Origin: CG2-30-46-19 sp034414555
GTDB taxonomy: Bacteria; Chloroflexota; Dehalococcoidia; GIF9; AB-539-J10
Direction of reading: 5' to 3'
Length of the DNA: 64,000 nt
Assembly (NCBI GenBank): GCA_034414555.1
Contig: DAOUMA010000010.1
Location: forward strand, 47,815-111,814
The notes below the pieces were generated by a model, which did not search any database, was not told the origin of the DNA, and saw only the letters and a list, made by a program, of their open reading frames with translations. This document shows, one piece after another, positions 18,832 through 26,272 of the stretch. Numbering within the stretch: the stretch's first letter is position 1; each line of letters starts with the position of its first letter. Both the position numbers and the translations under genes were made by a program.

Positions 18832-19722
18832 CTAAGCTAAGGAATTTAGTTTTGCTATTACTTCCTGTATCGCTTCATCAGGAGTGGATGCTCCAGCGGT
18901 AATGCCAATGTGGTGCTTGCCGGTGAGCCATGATTTCTGTATCTCCTCCGCTGTTTCTACTGGGTGAGTTTCCACGATGGCGGAGCAAGCTTCGGCAAGT
19001 CGTTTGGTATTAGCACTGTTGCGTCCTCCTATTACTATGATGAGCTGGCTTTTTTGAGCTAACTTTATCGCTGCTTCCAGCCGTGTCTGTATTGCCTGGC
19101 ACAGTGTGTTGATGATGCTTATCTCACTGGTTTTCGGGACGAAGGTGGTGATAACTTGATTGACAAAATTGGTAAATGAGGTTTTATTTTGAGTGGTCTG
19201 AGAGATGATGCCGAGGCGGGATGATAATAGAGACTGCTTCGCTTCGCTCGCAATGACATTGACCTGGCTGATAATCTGATTCACGCTGAGGGCAGCCATC
19301 CCCTTTCCCATTGTCCAGCCCAAGAGCCCTTTGACTTCGGAATGTTCTGCCTCTCCGAAGATAATGACGGTAAAGTCAGCCCGGGCTAGTTTAGTAGCCG
19401 CCGATTGAGCTCTTTTGACTATGGGACAGGTGACATCAATGATGTTGAGCCTGGGAGCTTCCAGTTTCGATAGCACATTCGGACCTACTCCGTGAGTGGG
19501 AATGGCGATGACTTCTCCTCTTACGTCCTCTAAATCAGCCACCATCTTTACCCCTGCTTTATCTAGCTGTTGCACTAATCGTTGGTTGTGTGCCACAGGC
19601 CCCAGTATTTCTACCTTCCCATATTTGCTTGCAGCTTCAGTCAATAGCGTTATTGCCCGTCTGACGCCAAAGCACAGCCCGATTTCCTGAGCTACCTCAA
19701 TCTCCATGTTTGGCATAGACAC
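18832..19722 (-). CDS. ispH: 4-hydroxy-3-methylbut-2-enyl diphosphate reductase
   Basis: IspH is the last enzyme of the MEP pathway and makes IPP and DMAPP with a [4Fe-4S] cluster. The three cluster cysteines are visible in LCFGVRRAI (near 17), DVTCPIVKRAQ (near 101) and NTLCQAIQTR (near 213). GEAEHSEVKG (near 124) holds the catalytic His/Glu region. The 296-aa length is normal. Residues VIASEAKQS near 160 come from an in-frame REP repeat placed in the loop just before GIISQTTQ. ATGs at 19722, 19716 and 19707 are all possible starts. The gene overlaps plsC by 26 nt and ends the cmk-plsC-ispH operon. Confidence 0.95.
   Translation of the reverse strand: MSMPNMEIEVAQEIGLCFGVRRAITLLTEAASKYGKVEILGPVAHNQRLVQQLDKAGVKMVADLEDVRGEVIAIPTHGVGPNVLSKLEAPRLNIIDVTCPIVKRAQSAATKLARADFTVIIFGEAEHSEVKGLLGWTMGKGMAALSVNQIISQVNVIASEAKQSLLSSRLGIISQTTQNKTSFTNFVNQVITTFVPKTSEISIINTLCQAIQTRLEAAIKLAQKSQLIIVIGGRNSANTKRLAEACSAIVETHPVETAEEIQKSWLTGKHHIGITAGASTPDEAIQEVIAKLNSLA
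19231..19257 (-). repeat. REP unit inside ispH
   Basis: The REP core GTCATTGCGAGCGAAGC runs in the coding direction and is read as VIASEAKQS, the same frame as in pheT and proS. Confidence 0.9.
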
Positions 19723-20347
19723 CTTGATATTCGGGAGGGAGGAGGGCAGCTATTTCGTGCATCATCAAATCGGCTAACGCTTTCCTCTGTGGCTTGGTTA
19801 GCCTGCCATTGGCTTTGGGGAGATAGAAAGGTTTCCCGATATTAATGACTATATGAGGACGCTTCCAGAGCCAGCTTATACCATGAATCTTATCCGTGCC
19901 ACTGATGCCTACCGGAAGGATAGGGATGTGCATTCGTGAAGCAAGCACGGCAAGTCCAGGTTTGCCGGCCTGGAGTTTTCCCTGGTGGCTTCTTTTCCCT
20001 TCAGGGAATATCCCGATAACCGAGCCTTGGTTCAGCGTTTGTTCAACCTGTTGGAGCAATCCTTTGATATCGCTCAGTGTCCTTTGGCGGGACACCATCA
20101 GAGTTTGCGCCCAGCGAAGGAGAGCTCCCAGCACAGGATAGTGAAACAGCGGTTCTTTAGCTATAAAAGTTATCCACCGCGAGACGCCGAACAACAGCAA
20201 TTCACCATCAATGACATGCACGTGGTTGGCGACCACGATAAGCGGCCCCGATGAAGGCACATTTTTCCTTCCTCTAACTTCCCAGGAGAGGAAAATATGG
20301 TATAACGGCTTAACGATAGTTACTACAATCTTTTGAGATAAGGTCAC
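19697..20347 (-). CDS. plsC: 1-acyl-sn-glycerol-3-phosphate acyltransferase
   Basis: This 216-aa PlsC-family enzyme acylates lysophosphatidic acid to phosphatidic acid at the membrane. The catalytic motif appears as VVANHVHVIDGELL, which matches the H-x4-D plan (NHVHVID) near residue 41. The acceptor-binding motif IFPEGKRSHQG is near 116. The N-terminus has a short hydrophobic segment. It overlaps cmk by 4 nt and ispH by 26 nt, so the three are translated as one unit. Confidence 0.92.
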   Translation of the reverse strand: MTLSQKIVVTIVKPLYHIFLSWEVRGRKNVPSSGPLIVVANHVHVIDGELLLFGVSRWITFIAKEPLFHYPVLGALLRWAQTLMVSRQRTLSDIKGLLQQVEQTLNQGSVIGIFPEGKRSHQGKLQAGKPGLAVLASRMHIPILPVGISGTDKIHGISWLWKRPHIVINIGKPFYLPKANGRLTKPQRKALADLMMHEIAALLPPEYQGVYAKHGD

Positions 20348-21012
20348 TGTTCTACTGCTAAGGCGTATATTTTATCAACTACTTGTTCCAGGGTGAGGTT
20401 TTCGGTATCGATAACCCTGGCATCGCTGGCGGGTTTAAGCGGGGAGATAGAGCGAGTGAGGTCAGCTTCGTCTCGCTTCTTCAGGCCGGCAAGCACAAGG
20501 TCATAATTTATTTTTTCCCCTTTCTGGGATAGTTCCTTGTAGCGCCGCAGAGCTCTCTGTTCGAGCGAGGCGGTAAGAAAGATCTTTAACTCAGCTTGTG
20601 GTAGGACTACGGTGCCGATATCCCTTCCCGCCATTATTATTTTGCCCCGCTGAGCTACCATTCTTTGTGCTGCCACCATTGCCTGGCGCACCCCGGCTAC
20701 CTTTGCTACTATGGCAACCTCTTCATTCACCTCAGGGCGGTTTAGCTCAGTGGAGACATCGTCGCTATCAATGAGCAAAGAAAAGCACCGCCTATTGTTG
20801 GGAACAAAGTCAAACCTAGTTGCTCCTGCTAATCTGGAAAGCTTATCTGGGTCTTCCAGCGGGATACCCAATTTGATTGCTTTCCCGGTAAAAGCGCGAT
20901 ACATGATACCAGTGTCAAAGAAAAGATAGCCTAATCTTTCAGCAAGCAAAAGTCCTACGCTGCTCTTGCCCGCTGCTACCGGACCATCTATGGCAATTAA
21001 TTTTGGTTTCAA
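20344..21012 (-). CDS. cmk: cytidylate kinase
   Basis: Cmk phosphorylates CMP and dCMP with ATP. The 222-aa protein has the P-loop IDGPVAAGKSSVG near residue 8, FFDTGIMYRA near 31, and MAGRDIGTVVLPQA near 127, all typical of bacterial Cmk. The lid region RRYKELSQKG is near 155. The start is a TTG at 21012 with no strong ribosome site. It is the first gene of cmk-plsC-ispH. In many genomes cmk lies next to ispH and plsC, so the order is ordinary. Confidence 0.95.
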   Translation of the reverse strand: MKPKLIAIDGPVAAGKSSVGLLLAERLGYLFFDTGIMYRAFTGKAIKLGIPLEDPDKLSRLAGATRFDFVPNNRRCFSLLIDSDDVSTELNRPEVNEEVAIVAKVAGVRQAMVAAQRMVAQRGKIIMAGRDIGTVVLPQAELKIFLTASLEQRALRRYKELSQKGEKINYDLVLAGLKKRDEADLTRSISPLKPASDARVIDTENLTLEQVVDKIYALAVEQ

Positions 21013-21550
21013 ATTTCTGCTTCATCATCTTATATCTCAAAGGAGGCTGTCAAGAGTCCCTTCTCTACATGTCATGGCGAGCCAAAGGCGAGACAATCTC
21101 GTTACTGCTCTGGTTCAGATAGATGGGCGACACATTATATGTTTATAACACTAAGAAATACTTCCTTGTCATTGCGAGCGAAGCGTGGCAATCTTTGTTC
21201 CGAGCGAAAGCGAGGAATCTCGCTCTGAGATTGCTTCGTCATCCCTCACTTCGTTCGGGATTCCTCGCAATGACAAAAGAGGGGTCATTGCAAGCCCTTC
21301 GCCTCCGAATTTTGTAGTTGCCTGATTCATCAGGCACAATTGCCCAATAAATTGGGCAACTACATTTTTAAACTACTCTTCGCACTGACAATAAAGGGGA
21401 GCCGTTGCAAGCTGAAGGCGGGACAATCCCGGAAAAGCAAAACTCAAAAGGCAATAAGACAGAGCAAAAATGAAGAAGCGGTCGGTAATCAGTAGAGGTT
21501 TGACAGCACTATCCTTGCCTCCATTTTTTAGCTATAATTAAACGGAATAT
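21013..21550. repeat. repeat-filled intergenic region
   Basis: This region has no supportable gene. It holds REP units (about 21168-21290), a further GGGTCATTGCAAGCCCTTCGCC unit, and 52-nt element copy 2 at 21313-21364, followed by REP-like ends to about 21390. The last 60 nt lead into tRNA-Thr, with TATAAT at 21532-21537. Confidence 0.8.
21313..21364 (+). repeat. 52-nt two-hairpin element, copy 2
   Basis: The consensus copy, with TGTAGTT ends and two perfect hairpins. It is followed by TTTTTAAACTA, as in copies 3 and 4. Confidence 0.9.
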
Positions 21551-21622
21551 GCCAGCGTAGCTCAGAGGTAGAGCAGCGGTTTCGTAAACCGCTGGTCGTC
21601 GGTTCGAATCCGACCGCTGGCT
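21551..21622 (+). tRNA. tRNA-Thr (CGT)
   Basis: A cloverleaf with acceptor GCCAGCG/CGCTGGC, D arm AGCTCAGAGGTAGAGC, anticodon loop TTCGTAA (anticodon CGT) and T arm GTCGGTTCGAATCCGAC. Discriminator U; CCA is not encoded. The next gene's ribosome site begins 2 nt after the tRNA. Confidence 0.93.
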
Positions 21623-21632
21623 TGGAGGTGAA

Positions 21633-22388
21633 ATGAGTAACCTGGTTGATAAGTTGGGCCGTTTTTCTAAGCCTTCTCCCCAAATGGGGTTTCGTCCGGC
21701 TAGCGCTAAATCAACAACGCCGACGATGTTGCTTATCGCGGGCATGAAAGGTAAGGATATCAAGGAAGCTGAGGCGATAGCCAGTAGCATAGATGCTGGG
21801 CTGATATTTGAGACCGGAGAGGGTGGTAAGCTGAGGCAAATAGCTGAAGCTATGGGGAATACTCCAGTTGGCGTATTTCTCGGTGAAAAAAGCAACCTTG
21901 AGGTGGCTGAAATTGATGCCTCGGGTGGCGACTTCATCGTTTTTGATATGAAGATGCCGATAGGAGCACTGGAAACAAAGGAACTGGGGAAGTTTCTCGC
22001 TATAGAGATGTCCTTGGGATACGATTTAATCAGACCCATTGGCGAGCTTGAAATCGATGGCGTGCTTCTCGTTAATCGGGAGCCAACTATCACTATTGAA
22101 CACCTGCTCTTTTGTCGCCGTTTCGGCGCTTTAATGACCAAGCCGCTGTTAATGGAGGTAGCTCCGTCGGTGACCAGGTCTGAAATTAACGGTCTGTGGG
22201 AAGCGGGCATAGATGGCATAGTTGCTTCTCCAGGACAACCACCTGAGCAGCTTTCGAGATTGCAGGAGGTGATTGCTGATCTGCCTCAGCGAAGAAAGCG
22301 GGAAAGAGGGGAAATTGGTGTGGCACTTCCTCATTATGGTGGTATGCCTGTTGAGGAAGAAGGGGAAGTGGAAGAGGAAGAAATCTAG
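21633..22388 (+). CDS. conserved hypothetical protein, TIM-barrel-like, tRNA-linked
   Basis: I do not recognise a named family. The 251-aa protein alternates short strands and helices (TMLLIAGMKG, DAGLIFETGEGG, PVGVFLGEKS, GGDFIVFDMK, GVLLVNREP, KPLLMEVAPSV, GIDGIVASPG). This suggests a TIM-barrel-like fold, and SPGQPPEQ near the end is compatible with a phosphate-binding loop. The C-terminus is a highly acidic tail (VEEEGEVEEEEI). The GGAGGTG ribosome site is only two bases from the tRNA-Thr end, so the tRNA and mRNA probably come from one transcript. No catalytic residues can be assigned. Confidence 0.82.
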   Translation: MSNLVDKLGRFSKPSPQMGFRPASAKSTTPTMLLIAGMKGKDIKEAEAIASSIDAGLIFETGEGGKLRQIAEAMGNTPVGVFLGEKSNLEVAEIDASGGDFIVFDMKMPIGALETKELGKFLAIEMSLGYDLIRPIGELEIDGVLLVNREPTITIEHLLFCRRFGALMTKPLLMEVAPSVTRSEINGLWEAGIDGIVASPGQPPEQLSRLQEVIADLPQRRKRERGEIGVALPHYGGMPVEEEGEVEEEEI

Positions 22389-22432
22389 CGGCATGCCATT
22401 ACGTGCATGTTTGGCATTGCCCGCCTTTTCAG

Positions 22433-22503
22433 TGTCATTGCGAGCGAAGCGAAGCAATCCCGGGAAAGAAGATTGCTTCGTCGCTAGCGCTCCTCGCAAT
22501 GAC
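22433..22503 (+). repeat. REP pair between genes
   Basis: A GTCATTGCGAGCGAAGCG... unit followed by its near-inverse (GATTGCTTCGTCGC...CGCAATGAC) forms a long hairpin after the 251-aa gene. It may act as an mRNA 3' stem. Confidence 0.85.
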
Positions 22504-22544
22504 AAAACAGGTGTGGCATGACTCAAAGTTTAACATGGTGAATT

Positions 22545-23165
22545 ATGGAGACAAGCCTGGGGTTATTTTTACTATCTGTGGCTGGGATTTCGCTTACCGG
22601 GGTGATGCTTCCCGGTCCGATGACCGCCGCTACCATAGCCAAGGGCTATGGTAGCAAAAATGCCGGAGCCTTGATTGCTGTAGGGCATGGCGTAATCGAG
22701 CTGCCACTCATCGCAGCAATTTATCTGGGGGTGTGGCATTTCCTTGGTTTACCGTTGGTGGTAAGTATCATCTATATTGCTGGGGGAGTGGCGTTGTTTT
22801 ACCTTGGTTTCCGAATGTTTCGCACTGCCAGTGATGCTCCTGGCGAAATGGGTGGTCTGCCTCGCAACTCTATAGTCACCGGTATTGTGGTCACGGCGAC
22901 TAATCCTGCCTTCTATGTATGGTGGATCACCATAGGTGCGGCATTGATAACTGGTGCTGCCCTGTTTGGAGTCATCGGAGTTGTTCTTCTTGCTGTGGTG
23001 CACTGGCCTTGCGATTTAATATGGAGCGAGTTTCTTTCCGTGGGCACGTTTAAGTCGCGAAAGTGGTGGACAGGGAGGGTGCCGCGGATTGTGTTCAGTG
23101 TTTGTGCCCTGATTTTGCTTGGCTTCGGAGTATGGTTTCTAATCTACGGTTTATCTAATTTGTAA
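22545..23165 (+). CDS. LysE-family translocator
   Basis: A 206-aa inner-membrane protein with six hydrophobic segments and the LysE/RhtB hallmark MLPGPMTAATIAKGY near residue 21. Members export amino acids or similar solutes; the substrate here is unknown. Two conserved small-residue helices follow (GALIAVGHGVIELPL, FYLGFRMFRTA). The ATG is weakly preceded by GGTGAATT. It stands alone between repeats and the HicBA module and converges with the latter. Confidence 0.9.
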   Translation: METSLGLFLLSVAGISLTGVMLPGPMTAATIAKGYGSKNAGALIAVGHGVIELPLIAAIYLGVWHFLGLPLVVSIIYIAGGVALFYLGFRMFRTASDAPGEMGGLPRNSIVTGIVVTATNPAFYVWWITIGAALITGAALFGVIGVVLLAVVHWPCDLIWSEFLSVGTFKSRKWWTGRVPRIVFSVCALILLGFGVWFLIYGLSNL

Positions 23166-23171
23166 TCGCAG

Positions 23172-23390
23172 TCATAGCTTTTCCCAGGTTTCCCTATCTA
23201 TTCCCGCTTGTTTGAGAATCCTGGAGAGCAACTCCTTCCCGATGTCCCTCTGATGTGGATTAGGGATTCGTAAGCGAACCACACCTTTCAGCATAAACTG
23301 GGGTTTTTTGCCAGAATAAGGACCTTCAAAACCTAAAACTCGTAAATAGCGAACTAGTTCTTCCCTCTTTATTGGACCAAGCCAGGGCAC
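23172..23390 (-). CDS. hicA: HicA-like toxin (mRNA interferase)
   Basis: A 72-aa protein of the HicA/YcfA family. The fold is a small dsRBD-like domain, and RYLRVLGFEGPYSGKKPQFMLKG-type sequence precedes RLRIPNPHQRDIGKELLSRILKQAGI. The usual catalytic His of HicA (in a GSHxxF/Y motif) is replaced here: the equivalent stretch reads SGKKPQFM, so RNase activity is uncertain. It starts with GTG overlapping the hicB stop by one base, so it is coupled to the antitoxin. It converges with the LysE gene. Confidence 0.85.
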   Translation of the reverse strand: MPWLGPIKREELVRYLRVLGFEGPYSGKKPQFMLKGVVRLRIPNPHQRDIGKELLSRILKQAGIDRETWEKL

Positions 23391-23632
23391 TAAACGGCTT
23401 CCTCTATTACTAAGCTGATTCCGTCGACAATTGGCAGTGGCAAGTGGCGAGAGACACTAAGCAAAATCCATTCCTCCAAGACTTCTCTCAGTTCACTCTG
23501 GCATGTCCCTAAATCCTTGGCATTGGCGTAAACACCATCAAACCCGGGGATGTATCCATAAAATGTATTGTCATCAGGAAGGATTTCGTATTTCGCTTTC
23601 CTCATTGCCCGCTCAATGTATTTTGTTAGCAT
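23390..23632 (-). CDS. hicB: HicB-like antitoxin
   Basis: An 80-aa protein with the partial RNase-H-like fold of HicB. It begins MLTKYIERAMRKAKYEI, continues FYGYIPGFDGVYANAKDLGTCQSELREVLEEWILL, and has no clear C-terminal DNA-binding domain. I chose the ATG at 23632; a TTG at 23680 coincides with the promoter -35 and cannot be the start. It is paralogous to the minus-strand hicB at 25872-26150, which has the same N-terminus and the same promoter layout. The antitoxin gene comes first in this pair. Confidence 0.86.
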   Translation of the reverse strand: MLTKYIERAMRKAKYEILPDDNTFYGYIPGFDGVYANAKDLGTCQSELREVLEEWILLSVSRHLPLPIVDGISLVIEEAV

Positions 23633-23651
23633 CCCTACTCCCTTACCCTCA

Positions 23652-23680
23652 ATTCTAATATAGTCGCTGAACAGTGTCAA
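23652..23680 (-). promoter_or_regulatory. promoter of hicBA
   Basis: TTGACA (23675-23680), 17-nt spacer, TAGAAT (23652-23657) on the minus strand. The layout and first nine bases match the promoter at 26171-26199. Confidence 0.8.
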
Positions 23681-23707
23681 AGAGACCCTTTACCCGGCGA
23701 GGCAATC

Positions 23708-24847
23708 TCAGGGGACAAGCTGTGTGGCCTGGAAGTATTTCCCCTCAGTCTTTATCGATGGGGCGATGACCATTCTGGTGTTATGCATCTCACTTATCGT
23801 TCTGGCGCCGCAGACTCCCATTCCAGTGCGTAAGGCGCCTACCAGGTTCTGGGTGCCATCGGTGACCGAGGTGGGACCGAACAGAATTTGCTTCAGGGTT
23901 GTTTTGGTTCCTACCTTGACTCTTGTTCCCCGGGGTAGCGATGGGTGGGAATGGGACATACCCCAGTGGTAGCCTCTACCCGGTGCTTCCCTGGCCTGGG
24001 CAAAGGGGGAACCAATCATGACTGCATCGGCGCCGGAGGCAAATGCTTTACATAGGTCACCTCCAGTGCGGATACCTCCATCGGTTATCACTGCCACATA
24101 TTTGCCACTTTCCTTGGTGTAGGCTTTTCTAGCGGCGGCGCACTCTATAGTGGCGGTTACCTGGGGCATCCCAACGCCGATGACTTCCCTGGTGGTGCAG
24201 GCAGCGCCAGGACCGACGCCCACCAGGATGGCATCGATACCCGTCCTCAGCAACTCAAGAGCAGCAGAGTAGCTGCAGCAATTGCCCACGATGACGGGTA
24301 ACGACATCGCCTGGCACAGCTCGGACAATATAAGTCCTTTATAGCTCTTGGAGATATGACGGGCGGTGGTTACCGTTGATTGCACCACCAGCACATCGAT
24401 TCCCGCCTCCTTAGCTATGGGAGATAATTTTTTAGTGTTTGCTGGTGTGAGCGACACCGCACAGACAGCGCCCGCTTTTTTAACCGTCTCAATACGTTCT
24501 CCGATGAGCCTTTCCTTGATGGGCTCGGAATAGATTTTCTGAAGCAAAGCAGTGGTCTCGTTTTCTGGAGCCCCGGTAATTTGGGCGAGTATTTCCTCGG
24601 GATTTTCATATCTTGTCTGGATTCCCTCGAGGTTGAGCACTGCCAGTCCCCCGAGCTTGCTGTATTTAATGGCAAAGGATGGGTCAACCACACCGTCCAT
24701 AGCCGAGGCTAAAATGGGAATGGCAAAAGTCAGCTCTCCCAGTTTGAACGCGATATCGGTCTGGTCGGGATTAACTGTTACATCTCCGGGGACGAGGGCG
24801 ACCTCATCAAATCCATAGACTTGCTCCAGCTTCTTGAATTCGGGCAT
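23708..24847 (-). CDS. GuaB3-family IMP dehydrogenase-related protein
   Basis: A 379-aa TIM-barrel protein of the IMPDH/GMPR superfamily without CBS domains. It has the catalytic cysteine loop GPGAACTTREVIG near residue 214, the IMP-phosphate motif DGGIRTGGDLCKA near 257, and a flap region (GYHWGMSHSHPSLPRG) near 300. GuaB3 proteins are common in actinobacteria and related lineages, and their reaction in purine metabolism is less clear than that of GuaB. The ATG at 24847 lies 10 nt from the -10 box, so the mRNA is nearly leaderless. The TTG at 24886 overlaps the -35 and is rejected as start. Confidence 0.9.
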   Translation of the reverse strand: MPEFKKLEQVYGFDEVALVPGDVTVNPDQTDIAFKLGELTFAIPILASAMDGVVDPSFAIKYSKLGGLAVLNLEGIQTRYENPEEILAQITGAPENETTALLQKIYSEPIKERLIGERIETVKKAGAVCAVSLTPANTKKLSPIAKEAGIDVLVVQSTVTTARHISKSYKGLILSELCQAMSLPVIVGNCCSYSAALELLRTGIDAILVGVGPGAACTTREVIGVGMPQVTATIECAAARKAYTKESGKYVAVITDGGIRTGGDLCKAFASGADAVMIGSPFAQAREAPGRGYHWGMSHSHPSLPRGTRVKVGTKTTLKQILFGPTSVTDGTQNLVGALRTGMGVCGARTISEMHNTRMVIAPSIKTEGKYFQATQLVP

Positions 24848-24857
24848 ATTAGGGCAG

Positions 24858-24886
24858 AATATACCGCTAGAAACGGGCGAAGTCAA
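24858..24886 (-). promoter_or_regulatory. promoter of the GuaB3 gene
   Basis: TTGACT (24881-24886), 17-nt spacer, TATATT (24858-24863). The ATG begins 10 nt after the -10, so the 5' UTR should be only a few bases. Confidence 0.75.
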
Positions 24887-25202
24887 GGAGAAGAGCAGTC
24901 AGCCGAAGGCTACTAAATTGAGTTTTGAATTTAGATATTGGGATTAGTTTATGATTTAGAGCTTAGAGTTTCCCTGCCGGGTGTCATTGCGAGCGAAGCG
25001 TGGCAATCCCGGCGGGGTGGGATTGCTTCGTCGCCGTATTTTGTAGTTGCCTGATTCATCAGGCACAATTGCCCAATAAATTGGGCAACTACATTTTTAA
25101 ACTATGCTTCGCAATGACAGGGGGTTAATTTGTCATTTTGACTTTTTATCGTTGATTTTTGACTTTAGGGTTGGTGCTCAGCGGTTAAACTTCTGGTTTT
25201 GG
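24887..25202. repeat. repeat-filled intergenic region with nested REP and 52-nt element
   Basis: No gene seen. An AT-rich TTTAGA-type stretch (24925-24972) is followed by a REP composite (24981-25121): GTCATTGCGAGCGAAGCG..., GATTGCTTCGTCGC, then the 52-nt element with TTTTTAAACTA, then the REP end GCTTCGCAATGACA. The element thus interrupts the REP. Confidence 0.85.
25042..25093 (+). repeat. 52-nt two-hairpin element, copy 3
   Basis: Sequence identical to copy 2 across the element. It is clearly nested between the two halves of a REP unit. Confidence 0.9.
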
Positions 25203-25208
25203 TATAAT
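25203..25208 (+). promoter_or_regulatory. -10 box, nearly leaderless
   Basis: TGG-TATAAT (extended -10) ends 10 nt before the ATG at 25219, so the 5' UTR of the HicB-like gene would be a few bases. The -35 is weak. Confidence 0.5.
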
Positions 25209-25218
25209 TAGCCCGCTT

Positions 25219-25434
25219 ATGCTCTATAGCATTATCATCAGGCAGAGGACCTCCTATCACTATGTCGGGAGCTGTCCTTTTGTTCCTGAAGCGCAAGGCG
25301 AGGGCAAGACCTTTGATGAATGTCTGGGTAACACCCGGCAGTCAGTGGAGAAATGCCTGGAGGAGAGGATGAGGAACGGGGAGGAGCTCCCCGAGGAAGA
25401 GCCCACTCCACGGGTGATACTGGTGTATAGCTGA
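25219..25434 (+). CDS. HicB-like antitoxin domain protein (71 aa)
   Basis: A 71-aa protein with the HicB N-terminal plan: strand (MLYSIIIRQ), short turn (YHYVGSCPFVPEAQGEGKT) and helix (FDECLGNTRQSVEKCLEERM). The end is acidic and proline-rich (EELPEEEPTPRVILVYS), as in many small HicB/UPF0150 proteins. No toxin partner directly follows; the next gene is a second HicB with its own ribosome site. It could be part of a composite antitoxin array or a stand-alone regulator. Confidence 0.8.
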   Translation: MLYSIIIRQRTSYHYVGSCPFVPEAQGEGKTFDECLGNTRQSVEKCLEERMRNGEELPEEEPTPRVILVYS

Positions 25435-25466
25435 GGTGGTATAATAATATTGGTGGAGGTAATAAC

Positions 25467-25685
25467 ATGCTAAGGAATTATACTGCGAAATACACAAAGA
25501 CAAGCTCTGGCTATTTAGGTCAGTTGGTTGAGTGGCCTGAGGTAATTACGGAAGGGAAAACTATAGAGGAATGTAGGGAAATGCTCAAAGATGCTTTACA
25601 TGAAATGGTATTGGCATATCAACAACAGGGTAAAGAAATTCCACTTGGCGGGGGGCTTCTTGAGCAACTGCCGGTAGAAGCATAA
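25467..25685 (+). CDS. hicB: HicB-like antitoxin
   Basis: A 72-aa HicB protein: RNYTAKYTKTSSGYLGQLVEWPEVITEGKTIEECREMLKDAL carries the family pattern of two strands, a turn (split here only by description) and a long helix near residues 33-52. It should bind and silence the HicA encoded one base downstream. GGAGGT lies before the ATG, and an extended -10 TGGTATAAT is at 25436-25444. There is no DNA-binding tail, so autoregulation would need another factor. Confidence 0.88.
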   Translation: MLRNYTAKYTKTSSGYLGQLVEWPEVITEGKTIEECREMLKDALHEMVLAYQQQGKEIPLGGGLLEQLPVEA

Positions 25686-25686
25686 G

Positions 25687-25875
25687 GTGTCGGTAAAGCG
25701 TCGTGATTTGGTAAGGTACCTCGAGGAAAATGGCTTTTATTTGCTGCGGGAAGGTGGTAAGCATTCTATTTACACAAACGGTCCAAAAACCATACCCGTT
25801 AAGAGACATCGCTCGTTTGATAGAATAACAGCTAATTTATTGTGTAAGGAAGCCGGACTGAAACCTAAATACTAG
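25687..25875 (+). CDS. hicA: HicA-like toxin (mRNA interferase)
   Basis: A 62-aa HicA protein with the full active-site pattern: RRDLVRYLEENGFYLLREGGKHSIYTN, where GGKHSIY contains the catalytic His, and PVKRHRSFDRITANLLCKEAG in the second half. It starts with GTG one base after hicB. It converges with, and overlaps by four bases, the minus-strand hicB gene. HicA proteins cleave mRNA when free of HicB. Confidence 0.9.
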   Translation: MSVKRRDLVRYLEENGFYLLREGGKHSIYTNGPKTIPVKRHRSFDRITANLLCKEAGLKPKY

Positions 25876-26150
25876 CTAATGTAGCTGCTATCATATAGAT
25901 TGCTCGTATTGAGTGTGGGTATTCCTTTATTCAGGTCGACTTCGTCTATGATGGGTAGTTGGTCACCGTGCCTTATTTTGACTAATAACCAGCCTTCGAG
26001 AACTGCTCTCAGCTCGGTTTGGCATTGATAAAGACTTTTACCAAAGGCGATTACTCCTAAACACTCGGAAATCTTACCACAATAAGTTCCATCTTCAAAT
26101 TTGTCATACACCGCCAGGGTCATAGCTTTGTCTATATACTCTGTTAGCAT
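25872..26150 (-). CDS. orphan HicB-like antitoxin
   Basis: A 92-aa HicB-like protein, paralogous to the gene at 23390-23632: both begin MLT-YI--AM, have a YCGKI/YGYIP strand and a LYQCQTELRAVLEGWLLVKI-type helix. No hicA lies downstream on its strand; a hicA on the other strand ends against it tail to tail. It may counter a toxin encoded elsewhere, or be left over from a pair. The ATG at 26150 is set by the promoter at 26171-26199. Confidence 0.84.
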   Translation of the reverse strand: MLTEYIDKAMTLAVYDKFEDGTYCGKISECLGVIAFGKSLYQCQTELRAVLEGWLLVKIRHGDQLPIIDEVDLNKGIPTLNTSNLYDSSYIS

Positions 26151-26170
26151 AACTATACTTCCACCATTCA

Positions 26171-26199
26171 ATTGTAATATGGTTGACGAGCAGTGTCAA
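26171..26199 (-). promoter_or_regulatory. promoter of the orphan hicB
   Basis: TTGACA (26194-26199), 17-nt spacer, TACAAT (26171-26176) on the minus strand. It begins TTGACACTG like the hicBA promoter at 23652-23680. Confidence 0.8.
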
Positions 26200-26220
26200 A
26201 AGGAGCCTTGGGGAGCAAAT

Positions 26221-26252
26221 AAAAAAAGCCCAGCGGTTTTAGCCGCCGGGCT
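26221..26252 (-). terminator. intrinsic terminator after the pilin gene
   Basis: On the minus strand AGCCCGGCGG and CCGCTGGGCT form a stem with loop CTAAAA followed by T7. It lies about 20 nt after the pilin stop. Confidence 0.88.
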
Positions 26253-26272
26253 TCTTGGAGGTGCGGAAATTT

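Noticed and set aside
21123..21317. Open frame across repeats
   Set aside because: Entirely REP sequence; the peptide with ASEAWQS and LRHPSLRSG is the common translation of these repeats, not a gene.
24847..24886. TTG start for GuaB3 at 24886
   Set aside because: The TTG is part of a TTGACT -35 box whose -10 lies downstream of it.
21160..25120. CRISPR array
   Set aside because: Repeats are palindromic, irregularly spaced and nested, without uniform spacers or cas genes.
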